Below, one piece after another: positions 7,735 to 14,347 of a stretch of 32,315 bases of DNA. The notes beneath the pieces were generated by a model. It worked only from the letters and a program-made list of their open reading frames with translations. It had not been told where the DNA came from and ran no database searches. The DNA is taken from positions 1 through 32,315 of the forward strand of contig CAYXXN010000007.1 of the NCBI GenBank assembly GCA_964469055.1, given 5' to 3'. The first letter of the stretch is position 1; each line of letters starts with the position of its first letter. Origin of the DNA: CAYXXN01 sp964469055. GTDB taxonomy: Bacteria; Acidobacteriota; Thermoanaerobaculia; Multivoradales; JAHEKO01. The position numbers were made by a program, and so were the translations under genes.

Positions 7735-9570
7735 ATGGGCGCGCTCGCGGAGGTCCGGGTCCCCGACCTGGGCGACGTCGACGAGGTCGACATCGTCGAG
7801 GTGCTGGTGCGACCGGGGGATCGCGTGGCGGTGGACGACGGCCTCGTGACGCTGGAGAGCGACAAGGCCTCGATGGATGTGCCGTCACCCTTCGCCGGCA
7901 CTGTCCACGAGATGCGGGTGGCGGTCGGCGGGAGGGTGCGGCAGGGCGACGTCGTGGCCGTCTTGGAAACCGAGGAAAACGTGGGCCAGGCCGGGGAAGG
8001 GTCAGGGGCGGCCGCACGTGCAGCCGCCGCGCCCGCGAGCCCCGGAGCCTCGGTCTCGGCGCCGGCGCCGTCCGGCAAAGCGCCGCGCGTGGCCTCCGGC
8101 GAGCGTGCCGACCTCCTGGTGCTCGGCGGCGGCCCCGGCGGCTACACGGCGGCTTTCCGGGCCGCCGACCTCGGGCTCCAAGTCACGTTGGTCGAGCGCG
8201 AGCCCGCCTTGGGCGGCGTTTGCCTCCTCGTCGGCTGCATCCCATCCAAGGCCCTCCTCCACGCCGCCCGCGTGCTCGAGGAAGCGGCGGCCTTCGCCGA
8301 GCACGGCATCGTCTTCGGCAAGCCGCGACTCGATCTCGCCCGGCTGCGGAAGTGGAAGGACGGGATCGTGGCGCGCTCGGCGAGCGCCCTGGCTGCTCTC
8401 GCCCGCCAGCGCGGCATCGAGGTCGTCCACGGCACAGGGCGCCTGACCGGGCCCCACGAGCTCGCCGTCGAGAGCGCGGCGGGCGATCGCCGCCTGAGCT
8501 TCGCGCGCCTGATCGTCGCCGTCGGCTCGCGAGTCGCGACGATCCCCGGCATTCCCGACGACGATCCACGCGTGCTCGACTCGACGGGCGCGCTGGCCTT
8601 GGCGGACGTGCCGCAGCGCTTGCTGATCATCGGTGGCGGGATCATCGGCCTCGAGATGGCCACGGTCTACGGCGCCCTCGGCTCGCACCTGACGATCGTC
8701 GAGCTGATGGAAGACCTCGTGCCGGGCTGCGACCGCGACTTGGTGCGGCCGCTCGAGAAGCGGCTGCGCGAGCGCTTCGGGGCCGAGATCCACCTCGCCA
8801 CCCGTGTCCAGGAGGTGCGCGCCCAGGCCAAGGGGCTCGAGGCCTCCTTCGAGGGCCAGGGGGCGCCTTCCTCCGCCCTCTTCGATCGCGTGCTGGTCGC
8901 CGTCGGCCGCCGGCCGAACGGCGACACGATCGGCGCGGAGGCGGCCGGCGTCGCGGTGGACGGCAAGGGCTTCCTCCGAGTCGACCGCCAGCAACGCACC
9001 AACGCGCCGCACGTCTTCGCCATCGGCGACGTGGTGGGACATCCGATGCTGGCGCACAAGGCGACGCACGAAGGCAGGGTGGCGGCCGAGGTGTGCGCGG
9101 GCCTCCCGGCGAGCTTCGACGCCCGGGTCATCCCTTCGGTCGCCTACACCGATCCGGAGATCGCCTGGGTGGGGCTGACCGAGAGCGAAGCGCGGGCCCA
9201 GGGCGTCGCCTACGAGAAGGCGGCCTTCCCCTGGTCGGCGAGCGGGCGAGCCGCAACCCTCGGCCGCTCCGACGGGTCGACGAAGCTGCTCGTCGACCCT
9301 GCGACCGGCAGGCTCCTCGGAGTCGGCGTCGTGGGCCCGGGAGCCGGCGAGCTGATCGCCGAGGCGGCGCTGGCCATTGAGATGGACTCGACGGCGGCCG
9401 ATCTCGCCTTGACCGTCCACCCCCACCCCACCCTCTCCGAGACCCTCGGCCTCGCGGCCGAGGTCCACGAGGCAACGATCACCGATCTCTACCTGCCTCG
9501 TCGAGGGGGCCGCGGCGGGCTCAAGGCCGGCGCAGCAGCCGGTGGCGGAGCATCCCCAGCCACCGGTTGA
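7735..9570 (+). CDS. lpd: Dihydrolipoyl dehydrogenase (E3) with fused N-terminal lipoyl domain
   Basis: Flavoprotein reoxidising dihydrolipoamide with NAD+. 611 residues against about 475 for plain E3. The extra N-terminus is a lipoyl domain (1-80, lipoyl-lysine K44 in ESDKASMDVP) and an Ala-rich linker (about 85-115). The E3 body follows: FAD-binding GGGPGG, redox-active disulfide C163/C168 in GGVCLLVGCIPSK, NAD-binding GGGIIGLE, and the C-terminal dimer-interface catalytic pair H564/E569 in HPHPTLSETLGLAAE. Lipoyl-E3 fusions are known in some beta- and gammaproteobacteria. Between the redox cysteines the usual Asn is Leu (CLLVGC rather than CLNVGC). 18 bases after aceF. The last 50 bases overlap the convergent TPR gene. 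Confidence 0.96.
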   Translation: MGALAEVRVPDLGDVDEVDIVEVLVRPGDRVAVDDGLVTLESDKASMDVPSPFAGTVHEMRVAVGGRVRQGDVVAVLETEENVGQAGEGSGAAARAAAAPASPGASVSAPAPSGKAPRVASGERADLLVLGGGPGGYTAAFRAADLGLQVTLVEREPALGGVCLLVGCIPSKALLHAARVLEEAAAFAEHGIVFGKPRLDLARLRKWKDGIVARSASALAALARQRGIEVVHGTGRLTGPHELAVESAAGDRRLSFARLIVAVGSRVATIPGIPDDDPRVLDSTGALALADVPQRLLIIGGGIIGLEMATVYGALGSHLTIVELMEDLVPGCDRDLVRPLEKRLRERFGAEIHLATRVQEVRAQAKGLEASFEGQGAPSSALFDRVLVAVGRRPNGDTIGAEAAGVAVDGKGFLRVDRQQRTNAPHVFAIGDVVGHPMLAHKATHEGRVAAEVCAGLPASFDARVIPSVAYTDPEIAWVGLTESEARAQGVAYEKAAFPWSASGRAATLGRSDGSTKLLVDPATGRLLGVGVVGPGAGELIAEAALAIEMDSTAADLALTVHPHPTLSETLGLAAEVHEATITDLYLPRRGGRGGLKAGAAAGGGASPATG

Positions 9571-9979
9571 CGAGGTTCGAACGCGAGAGGAAGCCCAACA
9601 CCGGCGGCCGGCGGTAGCCCATCTCTCGGTAGAGGCTGAGCAACGGACCGTACCGCGGGTGGAGCGAGAGCGCCTCGCCGATCGCCTTGACGGCGGCTCG
9701 GCGATCGCTGGTCAACAGATGCAGGCGGGCCAAGTTCAAGTGGTTGTCCGGCGCCGTATAGTCCAGACGCAGGGCATGTCGACAGAGGCTCAGACCCTCC
9801 TGGACCCGCCGCTGTTCGAGCGCGATGCCGTAACCCAGGAACGAGTAGGCCTCGCTCGGCAGGCCCTCGGAGGTGCTTCCAGTCTCGACCGCGCGGGCGA
9901 GTTGCTGGATGCCGGCGCGCCAGTCTCCCTTGTGGCAGAGCTGGATGCCGAGCCGCGCCTCTTCCGCCGGGCGACTCAC
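9521..9979 (-). CDS. TPR-repeat protein, downstream partner of FHA-PP2C phosphatase
   Basis: 152-residue protein made mostly of tetratricopeptide-like helical pairs (for example AYSFLGYGIALEQRRVQEGL and HLNLARLHLLTSDRRAAVKA). The C-terminus is basic (RHRLLRRP). No signal peptide, so probably a cytoplasmic protein-protein adaptor. Its GTG start (9979) overlaps the stop of the upstream phosphatase gene in a GTGA tetranucleotide, which implies translational coupling and a shared role. The 3' end overlaps lpd by 50 bases on the opposite strand. The function beyond binding is unknown; the tight linkage suggests it recruits or is controlled by the phosphatase (inference). Confidence 0.8.
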   Translation of the reverse strand: MSRPAEEARLGIQLCHKGDWRAGIQQLARAVETGSTSEGLPSEAYSFLGYGIALEQRRVQEGLSLCRHALRLDYTAPDNHLNLARLHLLTSDRRAAVKAIGEALSLHPRYGPLLSLYREMGYRRPPVLGFLSRSNLVNRWLGMLRHRLLRRP

Positions 9980-11643
9980 GCCGTGACCTCGAGGCGACGG
10001 GCCATCAGCACGGTGCGGTCGTCGGCGTACGGAACGCCCTCGGCGAAGTCGTCCAGGCTGCGTTCGATCGTAATGGCGAGCTCGGCGAGCGGCGCCGCCC
10101 GATGTTCGTGACAGATGGCGCTGAGCCGCTCGAGTCCGTACTCGTCGTCCTGTGGGTTGACCGCTTCCGTGATGCCGTCGGTGTAGATCACCAGCGTGTC
10201 GCCGACGCCGAGCTCGAGATCGACGCCCGTGAACGTGCTCACGGGTAGCAGGCCCAAGGGCGTGCCGGTCGGCCCCAGCCTCTCCACCTCCCCCGAGGCG
10301 CGCACGACGAGGGCCGGGTTGTGGCCGGCGTTGGTGTAGCGCAGGCGGCCGGTGGCCGGCTCGAGCGCCGCCAGGAAGGCCGTGGCGTACTTCGCGGCCG
10401 GAGTGCGCTCGAAGAGCCGCCGGCTCACCCGCTGGCAGATCTCCTCTGGCGAGGAGCCGCTCTCGATCGGGCCGACGAGGAGCGCTTCGAGGGAGGCGGT
10501 CAAGAGGGAGGCAGCGATGCCCTTGCCGGAGACATCGGTGACGATCAGGACGGCCTCCGCGCCCTCGTTGCGCTCGATCACCTCGTAGAAGTCGCCGGAG
10601 ACCCCCCGGGACGGCACCGTGGCGCTGTGCAGAGCCCAGCCCGCCAGGTCGGGCAGCCGGTCCGGCAGCAGCGCGACCTGGATCTGGCGGGCGAGCTTCA
10701 GCTCGGTTTCCAGCCGCCGCCGCTCCGCCGCCTCCTCGGTCAGCGCCAGATTGCGAATGCGCAGCGCCGCCACCGAGGCGAGTGAGGTCAGGAGCTGTAG
10801 GTCGTCCTCGCCGAACTGGCGCCGATTCAGGCGCGAGGAGAGCGCGATCATGCCGAGCGCTCCCTCCTGGTCTTGCAACGGCGCGGCGATCAAGCTGCGG
10901 ATCCCGGTGCCGATGATGCTCTCGGCCGCCGAGAAGCGTTCGTCGGTCTCGACATCCAGCACCAACGCGGCGAGCCCCTTCTCGGCGACCTCGCGCACCA
11001 GGGTCTCGGAGATGGCGTAGCGCCGAGCCTCGGGATCGGTGGCGCGGAACGCCGCCTGCTCATAGGTGCCCTTGACCTTACCCTTGAGCAGGATGACGCC
11101 TTCCTCCGGGCGCAGGTGCTCGAAGGCCCGCGCCAGGATGAGCTCGAGCAGCACCGAGAGATCGACCGAGCGGGCCAGCGCTTGATGCACCTCGTTCAGG
11201 AGCTGCAGGCGATCGGTGTACCGCTGCAGGGCGTCCACCGAGCTGCGGTGCTCGGGCGCCATCGAGCGCTGGCTCTCGATCAGATCCGAGGCCGGCCGGA
11301 AGATCGTGTGCCCCGGCAGCCCGCGGTCGCGGGTGATGATCGCCGAGTCCGGGGCGACGGCGCGCACCTGGAGGAGGCTGCCGGAGAGCTGGACCTCGTC
11401 GCCCTCGGTCAGCAGAGTGGGCTCGGCCACGGCGCGACCGTTGACCAAGGTGCCGTTGCGGGAGCCCAGGTCCTCGATCACCCAGCCGGTCTCCTGGCGG
11501 AACACGCGGGCGTGACGCCGTGAGAGGAAGCGGTCGGCGATCGTCAGATCGCACTGTGACGAGCGGCCGATGACGATCGACTCACCCTCGAGGGGGTGGT
11601 CGAAAGGCTCCCCCTGCGCGGGCACCACATGGAGCCGGAGCAT
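9976..11643 (-). CDS. FHA-GAF-PP2C (SpoIIE/RsbU-type) serine phosphatase
   Basis: 555-residue signalling protein. N-terminal FHA domain (about 1-100; IGRSSQCDLTI, SRRHARV and DLGSRNGTLVNG are the phosphothreonine-binding signatures), then a GAF domain (about 145-300), a short coiled-coil (about 300-325, ERRRLETELKLARQIQ) and a C-terminal SpoIIE-type PP2C phosphatase (about 335-550). Metal-binding acidic motifs are visible in VTDVSGKGIAASL, YTDGITEAV and ADDRTVL. Such enzymes dephosphorylate anti-sigma-factor antagonists or similar partners; no STAS or anti-sigma gene is nearby. It is probably transcribed with an almost leaderless mRNA, is translationally coupled to the TPR gene, and is divergent from the M20 amidohydrolase. 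Confidence 0.93.
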   Translation of the reverse strand: MLRLHVVPAQGEPFDHPLEGESIVIGRSSQCDLTIADRFLSRRHARVFRQETGWVIEDLGSRNGTLVNGRAVAEPTLLTEGDEVQLSGSLLQVRAVAPDSAIITRDRGLPGHTIFRPASDLIESQRSMAPEHRSSVDALQRYTDRLQLLNEVHQALARSVDLSVLLELILARAFEHLRPEEGVILLKGKVKGTYEQAAFRATDPEARRYAISETLVREVAEKGLAALVLDVETDERFSAAESIIGTGIRSLIAAPLQDQEGALGMIALSSRLNRRQFGEDDLQLLTSLASVAALRIRNLALTEEAAERRRLETELKLARQIQVALLPDRLPDLAGWALHSATVPSRGVSGDFYEVIERNEGAEAVLIVTDVSGKGIAASLLTASLEALLVGPIESGSSPEEICQRVSRRLFERTPAAKYATAFLAALEPATGRLRYTNAGHNPALVVRASGEVERLGPTGTPLGLLPVSTFTGVDLELGVGDTLVIYTDGITEAVNPQDDEYGLERLSAICHEHRAAPLAELAITIERSLDDFAEGVPYADDRTVLMARRLEVTA

Positions 11644-11652
11644 GAGCGTCCG

Positions 11653-11658
11653 AGTCTA
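11653..11658 (-). promoter_or_regulatory. -10 box of the FHA-PP2C operon
   Basis: TAGACT on the minus strand, nine bases before the ATG at 11643. Predicted transcription start near 11646 leaves a leader of about three bases and no Shine-Dalgarno. No convincing -35. Confidence 0.45.
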
Positions 11659-11677
11659 CCGTCGTCGTTCCGCCGCC

Positions 11678-11686
11678 TGCTAGGCT
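11678..11686 (+). promoter_or_regulatory. Extended -10 promoter of the M20 amidohydrolase gene
   Basis: TGC TAGGCT. The leader of about 34 bases carries a good Shine-Dalgarno (GGCGGAGGAAAAC) just before the ATG at 11727. The two divergent -10 boxes of this intergenic region lie 22 bases apart. Confidence 0.4.
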
Positions 11687-11726
11687 GAGAAACATCGATG
11701 GGCGAGGGAGCCCGGCGGAGGAAAAC

Positions 11727-13037
11727 ATGCTCAGGACGAAGCTCGTGTGGGTCATCGCCCTGATGGCGGCGATGGCCGGGTCGCTGGCCGGCCAGGAGGG
11801 GCGCGACGCCCTGGGCCCGGCGATCGCCGCCGTCGAGTCGAAGGTCATCGCCTGGCGCCGCGACATCCATCGCCACCCCGAACTCTCGAACCGCGAGGTC
11901 CGGACGGCCGGGCTGGTGGCCGCGCATCTCGAGTCGCTCGGTCTCGCCGTGCGCACGGGGGTTGCGCACACCGGGGTGATCGGCACGCTGGTCGGCAGCC
12001 GGCCGGGCCCGGTGGTCGCTCTGAGAGCCGACATGGATGCCCTTCCCGTCGTCGAGGAAACCGGGCTGCCCTTCGCCTCGCAGGCGATGGGGGAGTACAA
12101 CGGCCGGGAAGTCGGCGTGATGCACGCCTGCGGCCACGACGCGCACACGGCCATCCTGATGGGAGTTGCCGAGGTGCTGGCGGGAGCTCGGGAGACGCTG
12201 CCGGGCACGGTGGTGTTCCTCTTCCAGCCGGCGGAAGAGGGGCCGCCCGACGGTGAGCGCGGCGGCGCCGGTCTGATGATCGAGGAGGGCGCGCTCGCCG
12301 GCCCGCCAGCCCCGGAAGCGATCTTCGGCCTCCACGTGGGCCCCCTGCCGCACGGGCAGCTCTTCTATCGGCCGCAAGCCATCCTGGCGGCGGCGGATCG
12401 GCTGCGCGTGCGGGTCGAGGGGCGGCAGACCCACGGCTCCTCGCCCTGGCTCGGCATCGACCCGGTCACGGTCGCAGCCCAGATCATCACGGCGCTCCAG
12501 GCCATCCCGAGCCGGCAGCTCGACGTGACGCTGGCCCCGGCCGTGGTCTCGATCGGCAGCATCCACGGTGGGGTGCGCAACAACATCATCCCGGAGGTGG
12601 TGGAGCTCGACGGCACGATCCGGACGCTCGACGGCGGCATGCGCGCCGACTTCCACGACCGCATCCGGCGCACGGCCGAGCAGATCGCGGCGGCCTCGGG
12701 AGCGCGCGCCCTCGTCGACATCACCGGGTTGGTTCCGGTGACCTACAACGACCCAGCGCTCGCCGCCCGTATGCGGCCGACCCTCGCCTGGGCGGCCGGC
12801 GGCGAGGACAAAGTGGGCATCATGCCGCCGTGGATGGGGGCGGAGGACTTCTCGTTCTTCCAGGAGGTCATCCCCGGTCTCTACTTCTTCCTGGGGGCCA
12901 ATCGGCCGGGGGTAGGGGCTTGGCAGGCCCCCCCCAACCACTCCCCGCGCTTCGACGTTGATGAAGCCACGCTGGTGGTCGGCGTTCGGGCCCTCGCAGG
13001 GCTCGCTTGGACCTACCTGGAGGAGGGCCCTTCCTAA
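11727..13037 (+). CDS. Secreted M20D amidohydrolase / carboxypeptidase
   Basis: 436-residue di-metal hydrolase of the M20D group (IAA-amino-acid hydrolase, hippurate hydrolase and HmrA relatives), which releases acyl groups from N-acyl amino acids. N-terminal signal sequence (hydrophobic residues about 5-22, cleavage near SLAGQE) sends it to the periplasm. Visible motifs: RRDIHRHPELS near the mature N-terminus, ALRADMDALP, HACGHDAHT (metal ligands C135, H137), QPAEEG (E170/E171), a dimerisation or lid domain from about residue 220, and C-terminal AEDFSFF and PPNHSPRFDVDE with the last His. Good Shine-Dalgarno GGAGGAAAAC. Apparently monocistronic; the toxin-antitoxin locus downstream has its own promoter. 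Exact substrate unknown. Confidence 0.93.
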   Translation: MLRTKLVWVIALMAAMAGSLAGQEGRDALGPAIAAVESKVIAWRRDIHRHPELSNREVRTAGLVAAHLESLGLAVRTGVAHTGVIGTLVGSRPGPVVALRADMDALPVVEETGLPFASQAMGEYNGREVGVMHACGHDAHTAILMGVAEVLAGARETLPGTVVFLFQPAEEGPPDGERGGAGLMIEEGALAGPPAPEAIFGLHVGPLPHGQLFYRPQAILAAADRLRVRVEGRQTHGSSPWLGIDPVTVAAQIITALQAIPSRQLDVTLAPAVVSIGSIHGGVRNNIIPEVVELDGTIRTLDGGMRADFHDRIRRTAEQIAAASGARALVDITGLVPVTYNDPALAARMRPTLAWAAGGEDKVGIMPPWMGAEDFSFFQEVIPGLYFFLGANRPGVGAWQAPPNHSPRFDVDEATLVVGVRALAGLAWTYLEEGPS

Positions 13038-13038
13038 C

Positions 13039-13068
13039 AACGCTAAGACATCTTGACGTCTTAGCGTT
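13039..13068. promoter_or_regulatory. Perfect 11-bp inverted repeat, operator of the toxin-antitoxin operon
   Basis: Arms AACGCTAAGAC (13039-13049) and GTCTTAGCGTT (13058-13068) with an 8-base spacer. The site is conspicuously AT-rich for this genome and spans the region between the predicted -35 and -10, as expected for autorepression by an RHH antitoxin. The centre contains further small palindromes (AAGACATCTT, GACGTC). Confidence 0.75.
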
Positions 13069-13073
13069 ATACT
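13045..13073 (+). promoter_or_regulatory. Promoter of the toxin-antitoxin operon (leaderless)
   Basis: -35 AAGACA (13045-13050), 17-base spacer, -10 TATACT (13068-13073). Six bases later comes the GTG start at 13080, so transcription should begin at the start codon. It overlaps the inverted-repeat operator almost completely. Confidence 0.6.
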
Positions 13074-13079
13074 GATCAA

Positions 13080-13310
13080 GTGAGTGAACGAAAGCGCGTA
13101 ACGGTCTACTTCGAGCCGGAGCTCCACCGGACGCTGCGTCTGAAGGCGGCAGAGACGGAGCGAAGCCTCTCCGACCTGGTCAACGAGGCCGTCCGCCGCA
13201 CCCTAGGCGAGGACGCGGACGACTTGGCGCGGCTTCGGGAGCAGGAGGGCGAGCCGGCCTTCTCGTTCGAGCTGGTGCTGCGCAACCTCCGGCGACGGGG
13301 GGCGATCTGA
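13080..13310 (+). CDS. Ribbon-helix-helix (CopG-type) antitoxin
   Basis: 76-residue DNA-binding antitoxin. The N-terminal strand RVTVYFEPELHRTLRLKA and helix LSDLVNEAVRRTL form a typical RHH fold (residues 5-42). The C-terminal tail (DLARLREQEGEPAFSFELVL) is the kind of segment that wraps a RelE/ParE toxin. RHH antitoxins bind an inverted-repeat operator in their own promoter, and such a repeat lies directly upstream (13039-13068). GTG start at 13080 without any Shine-Dalgarno: the -10 box is six bases away, pointing to a leaderless mRNA. Followed by a RelE-like toxin gene. Confidence 0.88.
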   Translation: MSERKRVTVYFEPELHRTLRLKAAETERSLSDLVNEAVRRTLGEDADDLARLREQEGEPAFSFELVLRNLRRRGAI

Positions 13311-13327
13311 GGCCCCCGGGGCGAGTC

Positions 13328-13552
13328 TTGATCACGGCCTCGGCGCTCGGGGAGCTCGAGGGTCTGGCCTCGATCGACCTCAGGCGCCGCGTCGTGCGGG
13401 TGCTGGCCGAGCTGGCTGCCGGCGCCCCGGCGGTGGACCGTCTGACCACCGCCGGCCTTTGTCGCCGGCGGGAGGCTGGCCTTCGGGTCCTTTACCGGGT
13501 GCGCGGCACCGACGTCGTGATCTGCGCGCTGGGGATCGACGGTGCCCGCTAG
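13328..13552 (+). CDS. RelE/ParE-family toxin, divergent
   Basis: 74 residues from the TTG at 13328. The order of elements (ITASALGELEGL, a helical LRRRVVRVLAEL, then LCRRREAGLRVLYRVRGTDVVICAL) matches RelE/ParE toxins, which cut ribosome-bound mRNA (RelE) or poison gyrase (ParE). Starting at TTG would cut into the first beta strand (RVLITA). A CTG at 13307, forming CTGA with the antitoxin stop, would give an N-terminus seven residues longer that includes the strand. The C-terminus ends GIDGAR, without the usual HRR-type basic catalytic tail, so activity is uncertain. Gene order antitoxin-toxin supports the call. Confidence 0.72.
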   Translation: MITASALGELEGLASIDLRRRVVRVLAELAAGAPAVDRLTTAGLCRRREAGLRVLYRVRGTDVVICALGIDGAR

Positions 13553-13565
13553 CTGAGCGCCGCGC

Positions 13566-13580
13566 GGCGGGAATCCCGCC
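13566..13580. repeat. GC-rich hairpin after the toxin gene
   Basis: GGCGGG-AAT-CCCGCC, a perfect 6-bp stem with a 3-base loop, 14 bases after the toxin stop. No T-run follows, so it is not a classical intrinsic terminator. It may protect the mRNA 3' end or be chance in GC-rich DNA. Confidence 0.35.
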
Positions 13581-13595
13581 TCGCCTGTCGGCGGT

Positions 13596-13604
13596 TGCTA
13601 GACT
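13596..13604 (+). promoter_or_regulatory. Extended -10 promoter of the TPR / di-heme enzyme operon
   Basis: TGC TAGACT, the window's recurrent -10 form. Predicted leader of about 80 bases ends in a strong Shine-Dalgarno (AGAGGAG) six bases before the ATG at 13691. No recognisable -35. Confidence 0.45.
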
Positions 13605-13690
13605 GCGGGCGGCTCTGGTCGGCAGCGGCGACGGCCTGAAGCGACGCTACGCGGAGAGATTCGAGGGAAAGACCCAGAGAGGAGCCGACG

Positions 13691-14347
13691 ATGCCTCGCT
13701 TGCGATTGGACAGGCTTGCCCTACTTGGGCTCTTGTTGGCCGCGATGCCAGCTCGGGGCGCCAGTACCGAGCCCACTCCCAGCCTGAGTCCGGAAGAGCA
13801 GGCGGCAGAGTCCTACCGACGCGGCGTGCGCTATCGCGACGAGGCGCTCGCGCTCGAGGAGGAAGCCGCCGGAGCGGCTGCCGGCCCGCGGGCCGCGGAG
13901 AAGGCCCGCAAGGAGTTCGAGAAGGCGGCACGCGCCTTCCGTTCGGCGGTCGCGGACGACCCGTCGCTCTACCAGGCGCACACCGAGCTCGGCTTCGCGC
14001 TGCGCAAGCTCGGCAACTACGAGGAGTCGCTCGCCGCCTACGAGCAGGCGCTGGCACTTCAACCCGGCTACACGGCGGCCATCGAGTACCGGGCGGAGGC
14101 CTACCTCGGCCTGGGCCGCCTCGAAGCGGTCAAGGAGGCTTACCTCGAGCTGTTTCGCGGCGAGCGTGGGCACGCCGATCAGCTGATGGCGGCCATGAAG
14201 CGCTGGGTGGAGGAGCGACGAGCGGCACCGGGCGAGCTCCAGCCGGCCCTGGTCGAGGAGTTCGCGACCTGGGTGGCCGAACGCGAGGCGCTCGCCGGCC
14301 AGACCGCCGACCTGGCCGTCGGCGACACGACGACGCCGACCTGGTGA
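13691..14347 (+). CDS. Exported TPR protein, partner of the di-heme enzyme
   Basis: 218 residues. N-terminal signal sequence (LALLGLLLAAMPARGAS, cleavage near residue 24), then a charged Ala-Glu-rich helix, two or three TPR units (for example AHTELGFALRKLGNYEESLA and AIEYRAEAYLGLGRLEAVKE, about 95-165) and an acidic C-terminal helix ending DTTTPTW. A periplasmic protein-binding scaffold is likely. Its stop overlaps the start of the MbnH-like gene as GTGA (14344-14347), so the two are translationally coupled and probably act together in the periplasm. No MbnP-like gene is seen where one might be expected. The specific role is unknown. Confidence 0.85.
   Translation: MPRLRLDRLALLGLLLAAMPARGASTEPTPSLSPEEQAAESYRRGVRYRDEALALEEEAAGAAAGPRAAEKARKEFEKAARAFRSAVADDPSLYQAHTELGFALRKLGNYEESLAAYEQALALQPGYTAAIEYRAEAYLGLGRLEAVKEAYLELFRGERGHADQLMAAMKRWVEERRAAPGELQPALVEEFATWVAEREALAGQTADLAVGDTTTPTW

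Noticed and set aside
8002..9468. Long minus-strand frame opposite lpd
   Set aside because: Antisense shadow; composition biased and no recognisable domain.
11544..13127. 527-residue minus-strand frame opposite the M20 gene
   Set aside because: Shadow of the amidohydrolase gene; it would also run through the toxin-antitoxin operator.
13566..13580. Intrinsic terminator after the toxin gene
   Set aside because: The stem is good but no T-run follows; kept only as a hairpin of low confidence.
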